This document shows, piece after piece, positions 7,722 through 13,321 of a stretch of 15,225 bases of DNA. The stretch's first letter is position 1, and every line of letters starts with the position of its first letter. This DNA is from Candidatus Nomurabacteria bacterium RIFCSPLOWO2_12_FULL_46_14 (GTDB lineage Bacteria > Patescibacteriota > Minisyncoccia > Phycocordibacterales > UBA9973), in the NCBI GenBank assembly GCA_001786225.1, contig MFVV01000038.1:400-15624 (forward strand), written 5' to 3'. The notes under the pieces are model-generated. The model had not been told where the DNA came from and made no database searches. It worked only from the letters and a program-made list of their open reading frames with translations. Both the position numbers and the translations under genes were made by a program.

Positions 7722-8312
7722 TTAATCTGATTTATGTTTGAGCCAGGCTTGAAAAATTATAAAGAGCACGACAATTAAGAGCACAAGGCCCACGCCGACA
7801 TACACGCTTTTGAGAGTTTCCGCCAGATAGGTGTAGCCGAGGCCAGCTAGATAGCCGACCGGCCCGAGCGCCACAATCCAGGCCAGAATCGCGACCATGT
7901 TGTAAGCCATAAATTTAGAAAGAGGAAATCCGGTTCGGCTTAAATACAAATAAGTCGGGAGACGGGCGCCATAGATGAATTTGACCACAAACAAAGTCAG
8001 GAAAAAATTCCCGTTATGCAGACGATGCACAGTCTGGTGTAAAAAGGCCAGAAAATTCGCTAACCGGCCAGGTTTTATATTTCTGGCCAGACGGCTCCGA
8101 AAGAGAAGAAACCACAAGGCATCGGCCACGCTAGTACCCAAAAGTCCAAAGACGACTATCGCCCAAATAGGCACCAAGTTTATCGCGGCCATAAAACCAA
8201 AAGCGAGGAGCAGATAATCGGCGCCGAAACCTATGCCTATGGAAATGAAAAGATATTTAAAGGCCGGATAATACAGAATCAGGTGTTCCAAGGAGGGAAG
8301 AATTTTTTCCAT
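7722..8312 (-). CDS. DedA-family (SNARE-associated/VTT domain) membrane protein
   Basis: 196 aa, polytopic. Hydrophobic segments lie at about 18-40, 45-72, 103-117, 136-158 and 170-190. The DedA pattern appears as a glycine-rich first half (IGIGFGADYLLLAFGF, GLLGTSVADALWFLLFRSR) and the diagnostic second half KFIYGARLPTYLYLSRTG (111-128) followed by GYLAG. DedA proteins are implicated in lipid flipping (for example undecaprenyl-phosphate recycling) and membrane homeostasis. The usual acidic residue of the first half appears as Asp (GADY, VADALW). The gene starts 4 nt after the groEL stop, with AGGGGA overlapping that stop as a ribosome binding site, so it is probably cotranscribed with groESL, an unusual partner. 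Confidence 0.85.
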   Translation of the reverse strand: MEKILPSLEHLILYYPAFKYLFISIGIGFGADYLLLAFGFMAAINLVPIWAIVVFGLLGTSVADALWFLLFRSRLARNIKPGRLANFLAFLHQTVHRLHNGNFFLTLFVVKFIYGARLPTYLYLSRTGFPLSKFMAYNMVAILAWIVALGPVGYLAGLGYTYLAETLKSVYVGVGLVLLIVVLFIIFQAWLKHKSD

Positions 8313-8316
8313 TCCC

Positions 8317-9930
8317 CTATTCTACCACTTTTTCTTCCTTAGTCTCGTCGGTCACCGCTACTTCGGTAGTCAGGAGAATGGCCGCTGCGGAGACGGCGTT
8401 CTCTAGCGCGGTCCGGGTAACTTTGACCGGGTCAATGATGCCGGCCGAGAGCATATCGTTTTCAAAAGTATCCGTCAGGGCGTTGTAGCCGATATTTTCT
8501 TTGTCGCTTGCCATCACCCTCTCCACAATCACGCCCGCGTCGTCTTTACCCGCGTTTTGGGAAATTTGCCGGAGCGGGGCCTTGAGCGCTTGGAGTATCA
8601 CTTCGTAGCCCAGAGCTTCTTCGGGAGTTTGAAAGGTCCTGGCCTTCTTGCTTTTTATTTTCTTAGCCACGATGGCGAGCGCGCTACCGCCGCCGGGAAT
8701 AACGCCTTCCTCAATAGCCGCTTTGGTGGCATTGACCGCGTCTTCCACCTTGAGTTTCATATATTTCATCTCCGTTTCCGTGGCCGCACCCACTTTGATT
8801 ACCGCGACTCCGCCCGCGAGTTTGGCGATTCGTTTTTCAATTTTTTCAATATCATATTTGCCGGTCAGGAGCTCTTTTTGTTTTCGCAACTGCGCCACCC
8901 TCGCTTCAATCTCGCTCTTCTTGCCCTTGCCGCCGACCAAAATAGTGCTGTCCTTCTTCCCGATAACTTTGCTAGCCCGGCCAAGCATATTGAGCTCTGC
9001 CTTTTCCAATTTCAAGCCGGCTTCTTCAGTAATCAGTTTGGCACCGACGGTGATGGCAATGTCTTCCAGGAGGCTCTGCTTGTCGTCGCCGAAGCCGGGT
9101 GCTTTGATGCCCAGGACATTGAAACCGCCACGCAGTTTATTGAGCACGAAGGTGGCCAGAGCCTCGCCGTCAATATCCTCCGCGATAATCACCAAATCTT
9201 TTTTACCGCTCTCCACCAGCTTCTCCATCAAGGGCAGAATTTCTTTGATGGTGGAAATCTTTTTATCGTAAAGGAGAATTGCCGGGTCCTTAAATTCGGC
9301 TTCCATTCGCTCCGGATTGGTTATCATATAGGGCGAGACGTAACCCTTATCAAATTCCATGCCTTCCACCACTTCCGCCTCTACGCCAAAAGACTGGGAC
9401 TCCTCCACGGTTACCACGCCGTCTTTGCCCACCCTCTCCACCGTGTCGGCGATAATCTTGCCGATTTCCGCGGACTCCGCGGAGATGGTCGCCACTTGCC
9501 TAATTTCTTCTTTGCCGTGGATGGGTTTGGCAATTTCTTTGAGAATTTTAACCGCTTCCCGGCCGGCTTTTTCAATCCCGGCGCGGAGAGCCATGGCGTT
9601 GACCCCGATGGTGGTATGCTTCATTCCGCCCTCCACTATCACTTGAGTCAGAATAACCGAGGTGGTGGTGCCATCGCCGGCTATCTCGTTGGTTTTACTC
9701 GCGACTTCCTTGACAATTTCCGCGCCCATATTCTCAAATTTGTCGGCAAGGGTGATGTCGCGGGCGATGGTTACGCCGTCGTTGGTGATGGTCGGCGCGC
9801 CGTAGCTTTTATCCAGAACCACGTTCCGGCCACGGGGGCCCAAGGTAATCTTGACCGCCTCGGCAACAATATCCACTCCTCTTTTTAATTTTCTTCTCGC
9901 TTCTTCGTTAAATAAAATTTTCTTAGCCAT
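8317..9930 (-). CDS. groEL: 60-kDa chaperonin GroEL
   Basis: ATP-driven protein-folding chamber subunit, 537 aa. ATP-site residues are recognisable: TLGPRGRNVVLD (29-40), TNDGVTIARDI (49-59, Asp51 equivalent to E. coli Asp52), AGDGTTTSV (84-92, Asp86 equivalent to Asp87) and VEDAVNATKAAIEEG with the hydrolytic Asp. The C-terminus ends in a charged ETKEEKVVE instead of the Gly-Gly-Met repeat of E. coli GroEL. The start codon follows the groES stop by 7 nt, with an AGG at good spacing. No CIRCE operator is seen upstream of the operon. A long open frame on the opposite strand (8557-9888) is a codon-bias shadow. Confidence 0.98.
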   Translation of the reverse strand: MAKKILFNEEARRKLKRGVDIVAEAVKITLGPRGRNVVLDKSYGAPTITNDGVTIARDITLADKFENMGAEIVKEVASKTNEIAGDGTTTSVILTQVIVEGGMKHTTIGVNAMALRAGIEKAGREAVKILKEIAKPIHGKEEIRQVATISAESAEIGKIIADTVERVGKDGVVTVEESQSFGVEAEVVEGMEFDKGYVSPYMITNPERMEAEFKDPAILLYDKKISTIKEILPLMEKLVESGKKDLVIIAEDIDGEALATFVLNKLRGGFNVLGIKAPGFGDDKQSLLEDIAITVGAKLITEEAGLKLEKAELNMLGRASKVIGKKDSTILVGGKGKKSEIEARVAQLRKQKELLTGKYDIEKIEKRIAKLAGGVAVIKVGAATETEMKYMKLKVEDAVNATKAAIEEGVIPGGGSALAIVAKKIKSKKARTFQTPEEALGYEVILQALKAPLRQISQNAGKDDAGVIVERVMASDKENIGYNALTDTFENDMLSAGIIDPVKVTRTALENAVSAAAILLTTEVAVTDETKEEKVVE

Positions 9931-9937
9931 GTTTCGC

Positions 9938-10312
9938 CTACTTTATTACTGCTAAAATATTTTCTTCCTTGATGATGAAATATTCCTTACCGTCTATTTT
10001 GACCTCGTCGTAGCCATAGCGGGAGAACATCACCTTGTCCCCTGGCTTGACCCGCATGGGCACAAGTTCGCCATCGTCATATTCGCCTAGGCCTACGGCG
10101 ATCACCATTCCCCGCTCTGGCTTCTCTTTATCGCCACTTTGGGGGATGTAAATGCCGGAGTCGGTCATTTTGCCATCTTCCTCCTTGGCTGTCTCCGGCT
10201 CTACCAACACCCGGCTGCCTAGGGGGGTAATTTTTAGCTTTTTTTCCCTCGACACTTTGGTCGATATCCCGACCTCTTGAGAGCGTCGGGACTTTTTGTT
10301 TTTGTTTGTCAT
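9938..10312 (-). CDS. groES: 10-kDa co-chaperonin GroES with N-terminal extension
   Basis: Cap of the GroEL chamber. The conserved body begins KITPLGSRVLVEP, passes through a mobile-loop region (TDSGIYIPQ), VKPGDKVMFSRYGYDEVKIDGKEYFIIKEENILAVIK, and ends normally. The chosen ATG (10312) gives 124 aa, about 27 more than usual. The extra N-terminus is basic (TNKNKKSRRSQEVGISTKVSREKK) and is encoded in part by an inverted repeat (10259-10291). A TTG at 10351 would add 13 residues but lies inside a good -35 box, so it is rejected. There is no Shine-Dalgarno sequence before the ATG; the predicted transcription start is only a few nt upstream, so the message may be nearly leaderless. Confidence 0.93.
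   Translation of the reverse strand: MTNKNKKSRRSQEVGISTKVSREKKLKITPLGSRVLVEPETAKEEDGKMTDSGIYIPQSGDKEKPERGMVIAVGLGEYDDGELVPMRVKPGDKVMFSRYGYDEVKIDGKEYFIIKEENILAVIK
10259..10291. repeat. Overlapping inverted repeats in the 5' coding part of groES
   Basis: tcccgac (10267-10273) pairs with gtcggga (10285-10291), with an inner ctc/gag extension. The same central arm can alternatively pair with ggtcg (10259-10263). The sequence encodes SRRSQEVGIST of the non-conserved GroES extension. Confidence 0.75.
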
Positions 10313-10322
10313 AGTGGAAGTT

Positions 10323-10351
10323 ATTTTATAAAAAAAATAATTTTTTTGCAA
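10323..10351 (-). promoter_or_regulatory. Promoter of groES-groEL
   Basis: On the minus strand TTGCAA (10351-10346) is followed after 17 nt by TAAAAT (10328-10323). Transcription would start around 10316, about four nt before the groES ATG, which fits the absence of a ribosome binding site. This also explains the TTG that could be misread as an upstream start. Confidence 0.55.
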
Positions 10352-10404
10352 CCGCGAAGCCGGCCTTAGGCCTTTTCAAGATGTTTTTTCGTCTCTCAAA
10401 TAAT

Positions 10405-11022
10405 TTACCCGACGCGGACGGCGGTGACTACCAGCCTCTTGTCATGCGTGCCGTATTTTTTTACAAACTGCCCGGTGCAGGTAATGAGCCGGAGCAAAGT
10501 GTCGTTATCTTCTAAAAAAACTTCAGGCGCTTGCGCGTCATAATCGTAAAGTTTGGCGCCGGTAACCACGAAACGAATAGGGTCCCTGCCTTCGGCAGTT
10601 TCCACAAATATTTCATCTCCTTTTTTCAAATCTCCCAGGCGCTTGAACACAGCCGGGAATTTCGCGCCCCGGTCCACATGCCCGGCGATGACCGCCGAGC
10701 CCTTCTCTCCCGGAATGGCACCATATTTATACCAGCCCACGTCGCTGAAATTAGACGGCGCGGCCATATTGCCCGCCTTGGTAATACCCACCTGCATTAT
10801 TTTGGCATCCACTTTTATTTTAGGAATCTTCAGCCGGACTGGATAGGAGGACGGCTGGTTTTCTTTCGCCAAAGCTTTTTGAGGAATAACGCTAATGCTG
10901 TCATTAACAATCACTTCGCCATTGGGCGCGTACCAGAATGTTCTGGCAGAAGTTACGCCGAATATCCCGAGAGATACGACCGCGACCAAGCCAACCAAGA
11001 TTGTTTTTGTGTTATTCCTCAT
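10405..11022 (-). CDS. Sortase (class E/F-like transpeptidase)
   Basis: Extracellular cysteine transpeptidase that joins LPxTG-type proteins to an envelope acceptor. 205 aa: one N-terminal signal anchor (about 7-28) and a stalk, then the sortase barrel. The catalytic His115 is in SAVIAGHVD, Cys182 in LRLITCTG and Arg196 in DKRLVVTAV. Spacing and the AGHVD/ITCTG motifs fit the small class E/F housekeeping type better than class A, but the class assignment is tentative. It lies 30 nt downstream of the gene for an LPITG-ending surface protein on the same strand, its obvious substrate. No Shine-Dalgarno sequence is visible before the ATG, so expression may depend on coupling from the upstream gene. 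The catalytic triad is complete. Confidence 0.92.
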   Translation of the reverse strand: MRNNTKTILVGLVAVVSLGIFGVTSARTFWYAPNGEVIVNDSISVIPQKALAKENQPSSYPVRLKIPKIKVDAKIMQVGITKAGNMAAPSNFSDVGWYKYGAIPGEKGSAVIAGHVDRGAKFPAVFKRLGDLKKGDEIFVETAEGRDPIRFVVTGAKLYDYDAQAPEVFLEDNDTLLRLITCTGQFVKKYGTHDKRLVVTAVRVG

Positions 11023-11052
11023 TTGCTTTGACTTTAAAAATTTTTAGAGAGC

Positions 11053-11709
11053 TTATTGTAGCACGGCCTTCCGACGGCGCGCAAGGATTCCGATGCTAAG
11101 AAGCGCTAAGATGCCGGAAGCAGTGAGCAGGCCCAGGTTTTCCAAGGTGTTGCCGGTAGAGCCGGTAATCGGCAATCCGGGCACACCCGGTGGAAATGGC
11201 GTGGCTACCGCCAAGCCATTGCAAGGCAGGCCATTGATGGAGCTAACCCCGTAAATGGACGTACAGCCCGGCAAGAAAGACAATGGCGTAGTGCCACCGC
11301 TACAAGGCAAACCAGTCATAGTGCTCACTCCAACCACTGAAGTACAGCCGGGGAACAGCGCGGTCTGGGCGGCAATACCACCGTTGCAAGGCAAGCCGCT
11401 GACGGAGCTGTAGCCGATAACGGAAGTACAGCCCGGCAAAAAGGCGATGGTCGCCGTTGTGCCGCCGTTGCAGGCTAGCCCGGTGGTGCTACTGTAGCCG
11501 ATGATGGATGTACAGCCGGCCAAGAATGTCAGAGTCGCCGTGCTGGTGCCGTTACAGGGCAAACCGGTGGTGCTACTGTAGCCGATAACCGAGTTACAGC
11601 CCGGGGGGGACGAAGCCACTTGAGCTTCAACATTCACTGGCTCCGAGAGCGCAAAAACGCCGAAAACCAGCACGCCCAAGAAAACTAGCGATAAAAGTTT
11701 ATTAGTCAT
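11053..11709 (-). CDS. Secreted LPITG-anchored protein with five Cys-pair repeats
   Basis: 218 aa. An N-terminal signal peptide (about 1-30, hydrophobic core LLSLVFLGVLVFGVFA) is followed by five repeats. The sorting signal LPITG (179-183) comes next, then a hydrophobic segment (about 192-209) and the positive tail RRRK, a complete sortase substrate layout. Each repeat has two Cys exactly 14 residues apart (38/52, 66/80, 94/108, 122/136, 149/163) in the frame GCxSxxGxSxxxGLPCxG, which suggests one disulfide per repeat. Spacers are Thr/Ala-rich. Similar SxTTGxxC repeats recur in CPR envelope proteins (from memory). Function is unknown; a wall or surface fibre component displayed by the downstream sortase is inferred. 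A consensus promoter lies about 75 nt upstream. Confidence 0.85.
   Translation of the reverse strand: MTNKLLSLVFLGVLVFGVFALSEPVNVEAQVASSPPGCNSVIGYSSTTGLPCNGTSTATLTFLAGCTSIIGYSSTTGLACNGGTTATIAFLPGCTSVIGYSSVSGLPCNGGIAAQTALFPGCTSVVGVSTMTGLPCSGGTTPLSFLPGCTSIYGVSSINGLPCNGLAVATPFPPGVPGLPITGSTGNTLENLGLLTASGILALLSIGILARRRKAVLQ
11215..11604 (-). repeat. Five tandem 28/27-residue cysteine-pair repeats
   Basis: The repeats code for residues about 36-165 of the LPITG protein. The first Cys of each unit is at residue 38, 66, 94, 122 and 149, giving periods of 28, 28, 28 and 27. The Cys-to-Cys distance is 14 in all five. The units are similar enough at DNA level to allow unequal crossing over. Confidence 0.9.
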
Positions 11710-11785
11710 AATTTCTAATTTTTAATTAATAATTTCTAATTGCTTATAATTCGACCTTTTATTATACTTTTAATATAATATTAAT

Positions 11786-11814
11786 ATTATATATGGTTGC
11801 TTTTTTTATGTCAA
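11786..11814 (-). promoter_or_regulatory. Consensus sigma70-type promoter for the LPITG protein and sortase genes
   Basis: On the minus strand TTGACA (11814-11809) and TATAAT (11791-11786) are separated by exactly 17 nt, a perfect consensus match. The start of transcription would be near 11779, leaving an AT-rich leader of about 70 nt before the ATG at 11709. Confidence 0.85.
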
Positions 11815-11851
11815 AGGAAAAAAGCCCATTTGGGGTATAATTCTGTGGATA

Positions 11852-11890
11852 ACTCCGACGCCAGTTCGGAGTCCGACTTTACGTCGGACT
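11852..11890. repeat. Pair of mutually exclusive hairpins in an intergenic region
   Basis: actccga (11852-11858) pairs with tcggagt (11866-11872), and agtccgac (11870-11877) pairs with gtcggact (11883-11890, 8 bp, 5-nt loop). The two stems share bases 11870-11872. The ccgac/gtcgg arms resemble those in groES and, more loosely, def. No gene covers them. Confidence 0.65.
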
Positions 11891-11920
11891 TAATCTATAT
11901 TTAATGTATAATCAAAGCCT

Positions 11921-11959
11921 CAAAATAAAAAACACCTTAAAAAAGTGTTTTTTATTTTG
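11921..11959. terminator. Bidirectional intrinsic terminator
   Basis: caaaataaaaaacac (11921-11935) and gtgttttttattttg (11945-11959) are perfect reverse complements around a 9-nt loop. The T-rich arms give a U tract in both directions. It lies 10 nt after the stop of the minus-strand membrane protein gene and closes that transcript. Confidence 0.85.
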
Positions 11960-11969
11960 GAGACTTTAC

Positions 11970-12410
11970 CTATTTTGGATTTTCTAGCATTTTCTGCTCC
12001 AACTGGTCCAGGGTTCTGTTAATTTCTTTGATGGAATTTTTAATATCGGTGATGGCTGTCATTTCGCTCCGCACTTCCACCTCGGTTTTTTGGTTCAATC
12101 TCTTCTCCCCGCGGAGTCCGGAGAGGATAAGCTCGTTGCCAATAAAGCTGGAGATGAAGGCGCCGGTGAAGTAAAGGATAATGGAGCCGACGAAGAGTGA
12201 GAGCGGCCCGTCCCACCAGGGCGAAGCAACCAAGTTAATGCTCGGGTTTAAGCTGTAATAATTAAAATAAGTATGAATCTGGTCCACCGTGTGCCAGACT
12301 CCCCGCCAGAAAAGGACAATACCCACCCCAACGATAAGCGCGTACCAGCCGGGCCGATGGCTCAAAAAGATTATTATCCGGGTCGCTGTTTGGATTATTA
12401 TTTTTTTCAT
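11970..12410 (-). CDS. Two-TM membrane protein with C-terminal coiled coil, unknown function
   Basis: 146 aa, not recognised as a named family. A basic N-terminus is followed by TM1 (about 22-39), a Tyr/Asn-rich outer loop, TM2 (about 69-91) and a polar C-terminal part (95-146). Residues about 115-143 show a heptad-like pattern (ITDIKNSIKEINRTLDQLEQKM), typical of a short coiled coil that could oligomerise. The ATG at 12410 is supported by AAAGGG seven nt upstream. It is a single-gene unit: an extended -10 box about 80 nt upstream and a strong terminator 10 nt downstream. The predicted topology puts the coiled coil in the cytoplasm (inference). Confidence 0.75.
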   Translation of the reverse strand: MKKIIIQTATRIIIFLSHRPGWYALIVGVGIVLFWRGVWHTVDQIHTYFNYYSLNPSINLVASPWWDGPLSLFVGSIILYFTGAFISSFIGNELILSGLRGEKRLNQKTEVEVRSEMTAITDIKNSIKEINRTLDQLEQKMLENPK

Positions 12411-12487
12411 CCTTCATCCCTTTTACCTAATAATTTCGTCAAATAAACAGAAACTTTAATTTTTCCCCTTAATTCTTCCACGCCTAG

Positions 12488-12496
12488 ATTATATCA
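12488..12496 (-). promoter_or_regulatory. Extended -10 promoter for the two-TM protein gene
   Basis: The minus strand reads TGATATAAT, a TGn-TATAAT element, with a second TATAAT 10 bp further upstream (12503-12498). No clear -35 was found. The leader to the ATG at 12410 would be about 70 nt. Confidence 0.4.
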
Positions 12497-12579
12497 CATT
12501 ATACAATGATTCAGATAATTAATTATACGAGGGGGCTAGCTAGGACCGTTCTTGCTAGTTCTTAAGGTAAATTTTTCTT

Positions 12580-12603
12580 ATCTTATTAACACCCTAATAA
12601 GAT
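12580..12603. repeat. Perfect 9-bp inverted repeat downstream of the tRNA-like element
   Basis: atcttatta and taataagat flank a 6-nt loop (acaccc). It follows the tRNA-like element on the minus strand but is followed there by AAGAAAAATTT rather than a U tract. It may end the tRNA transcript or mark a processing site. Confidence 0.5.
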
Positions 12604-12616
12604 TGTACCATTTTAA

Positions 12617-12678
12617 TGGCAGATCTTAGTGGATTCGAACCACTGACCTTCCCGATGTACATCGGGACGCTTCAATCT
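12617..12678 (-). pseudogene. Degenerate tRNA-like element lacking a D-arm, with encoded CCA
   Basis: The 3' half is a perfect tRNA: variable AGGTC, T-arm AGTGG-TTCGAAT-CCACT, acceptor strand AAGATCT, discriminator G and an encoded CCA. The 5' half is abnormal. The acceptor partner is only AGATT, and the D-arm is reduced to GAAGCG. The anticodon arm is replaced by an 18-bp perfect palindrome (12650-12667) that cannot form a standard 5-bp stem with a 7-nt loop. It could be a decayed tRNA, a 3' tRNA remnant from integration, or a D-armless tRNA-like RNA. The intact neighbours encode no CCA, so its CCA sets it apart. Confidence 0.6.
12650..12667. repeat. 18-bp perfect palindrome in the tRNA-like element
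   Basis: tcccgatgtacatcggga is identical to its reverse complement and occupies the anticodon-arm position of the tRNA-like element. Confidence 0.85.
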
Positions 12679-12690
12679 AAATTTCTCGGG

Positions 12691-12763
12691 TGGACCCTAG
12701 CGGATTCGAACCGCTGACCTCCTCATTGCAAATGAGGCGCTCTACCAACTAAGCTAAGGGCCC
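12691..12763 (-). tRNA. tRNA-Ala (anticodon TGC)
   Basis: 73 nt. Acceptor GGGCCCT pairs with AGGGTCC and includes the G3-U70 wobble pair that identifies alanine tRNAs; the discriminator is A73. D-arm GCTT-AGTTGGTA-GAGC, anticodon arm CCTCA-TTTGCAA-TGAGG, variable AGGTC and T-arm AGCGG-TTCGAAT-CCGCT are all standard. CCA is not encoded (CCC follows A73). Including a T(-1):A73 pair, the flanks continue the acceptor helix for about 11 more base pairs. Confidence 0.96.
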
Positions 12764-12826
12764 ACCCAAGAAATCAAAATTTGGTTTTTATAATTTTTTC
12801 CAAGACAACTCCACACCAATTCTCGG

Positions 12827-12898
12827 CTCCGGGGGTAGGGATCGAACCTACGACCAATCGCTTAACAGGCGACCGCTCTACCGCTGAGCTACCCCGGA
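12827..12898 (-). tRNA. tRNA-Asn (anticodon GTT)
   Basis: 72 nt. Acceptor TCCGGGG pairs with CCCCGGA and the discriminator is G73. D-arm GCTC-AGCGGTA-GAGC, anticodon arm GTCGC-CTGTTAA-GCGAT, variable TGGTC and T-arm GTAGG-TTCGATC-CCTAC. CCA is not encoded (CCG follows G73). As in the Ala gene, the flanks extend the acceptor helix: C(-1) pairs with G73 and about 11 of the next 13 positions also pair. Confidence 0.95.
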
Positions 12899-12902
12899 GC
12901 CG

Positions 12903-13248
12903 AAGTTTGGTGCAGGGTTGCTTATCAAAGACTCTTTTAATTTAACATAAAATCATAAAAAAACAATTGGAGCCGTAGTACATACATACGTATATACGGA
13001 CGTATATACGTGCAGAAATATTTTAGATAGGGGTTTCACCTTAAAATGGCAGGTTAAAGTTGTGAACTTACTGGAAAAGATGTAGTATATTAAAGTATCT
13101 TAGAAAGTATTATTAAAGTAAACAGCTAAAAGTTTTTCTGTAAGAAATTATATTGTTTTTCTTTTAGTTTTGTATAATGCCTAAATATAAGGACTTTACA
13201 GACTAAAACTTTACACAATGATGTATCTGTTGTATAAGTGTTTTCCCC
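12903..13248. other. AT-rich intergenic region without a recognisable gene
   Basis: About 350 nt between the tRNA-Asn gene and the promoter of the winged-helix-like gene. No credible reading frame was found on either strand. It contains a 10-bp-stem hairpin (12988-13011), three AAAGTA hexamers spaced 11-12 bp apart (13092, 13104, 13115), two ACTTTACA copies (13193 and 13208) and a TATAAT at 13173-13178 without a good -35 box. Confidence 0.7.
12988..13011. repeat. Hairpin made of two copies of a 10-bp palindrome
   Basis: cgtatatacg, itself a perfect palindrome, occurs at 12989-12998 and 13001-13010. Together they form a 10-bp stem (acgtatatac/gtatatacgt) with a ggac loop. It could be a protein-binding twin site or a transcript end. 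Confidence 0.75.
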
Positions 13249-13277
13249 TTTACTTATCTTTTAGATTCCTGTATACT
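13249..13277 (+). promoter_or_regulatory. Promoter of the winged-helix-like/nuclease pair
   Basis: TTTACT (13249-13254) and TATACT (13272-13277) are separated by 17 nt. Transcription would start near 13284, leaving about 38 nt of leader to the ATG at 13322. The box overlaps repeated TACTTT/CTTTAC sequences, possible operator sites. Confidence 0.5.
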
Positions 13278-13321
13278 TTACTTGGTTAACTTATTATTAG
13301 TTATTGTATATAAACAATATT

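Noticed and set aside
8557..9888. 443-aa open frame antisense to groEL
   Set aside because: It has His/Phe-rich low-complexity composition typical of the mirror of a codon-biased gene, and it lies wholly inside groEL.
10313..10351. TTG start adding 13 residues to GroES
   Set aside because: The TTG is part of a -35 box, the added sequence is AT-derived low complexity, and no ribosome binding site precedes it.
10352..10404. Intrinsic terminator between sortase and groES
   Set aside because: Short GC-rich pairings (ggcc-taa-ggcc) exist, but no stem longer than four base pairs followed by a U tract was found.
11215..11604. CRISPR array
   Set aside because: The regular repeats (about 84 bp) are coding, lack constant-repeat/variable-spacer structure and translate to a coherent Cys-repeat protein.
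12827..12898. Acceptor stem of tRNA-Asn starting at GCTCCGG (12900)
   Set aside because: That register puts G at position 8 and breaks the D-arm spacing; TCCGGGG with T8-A9 fits standard numbering and gives G73.
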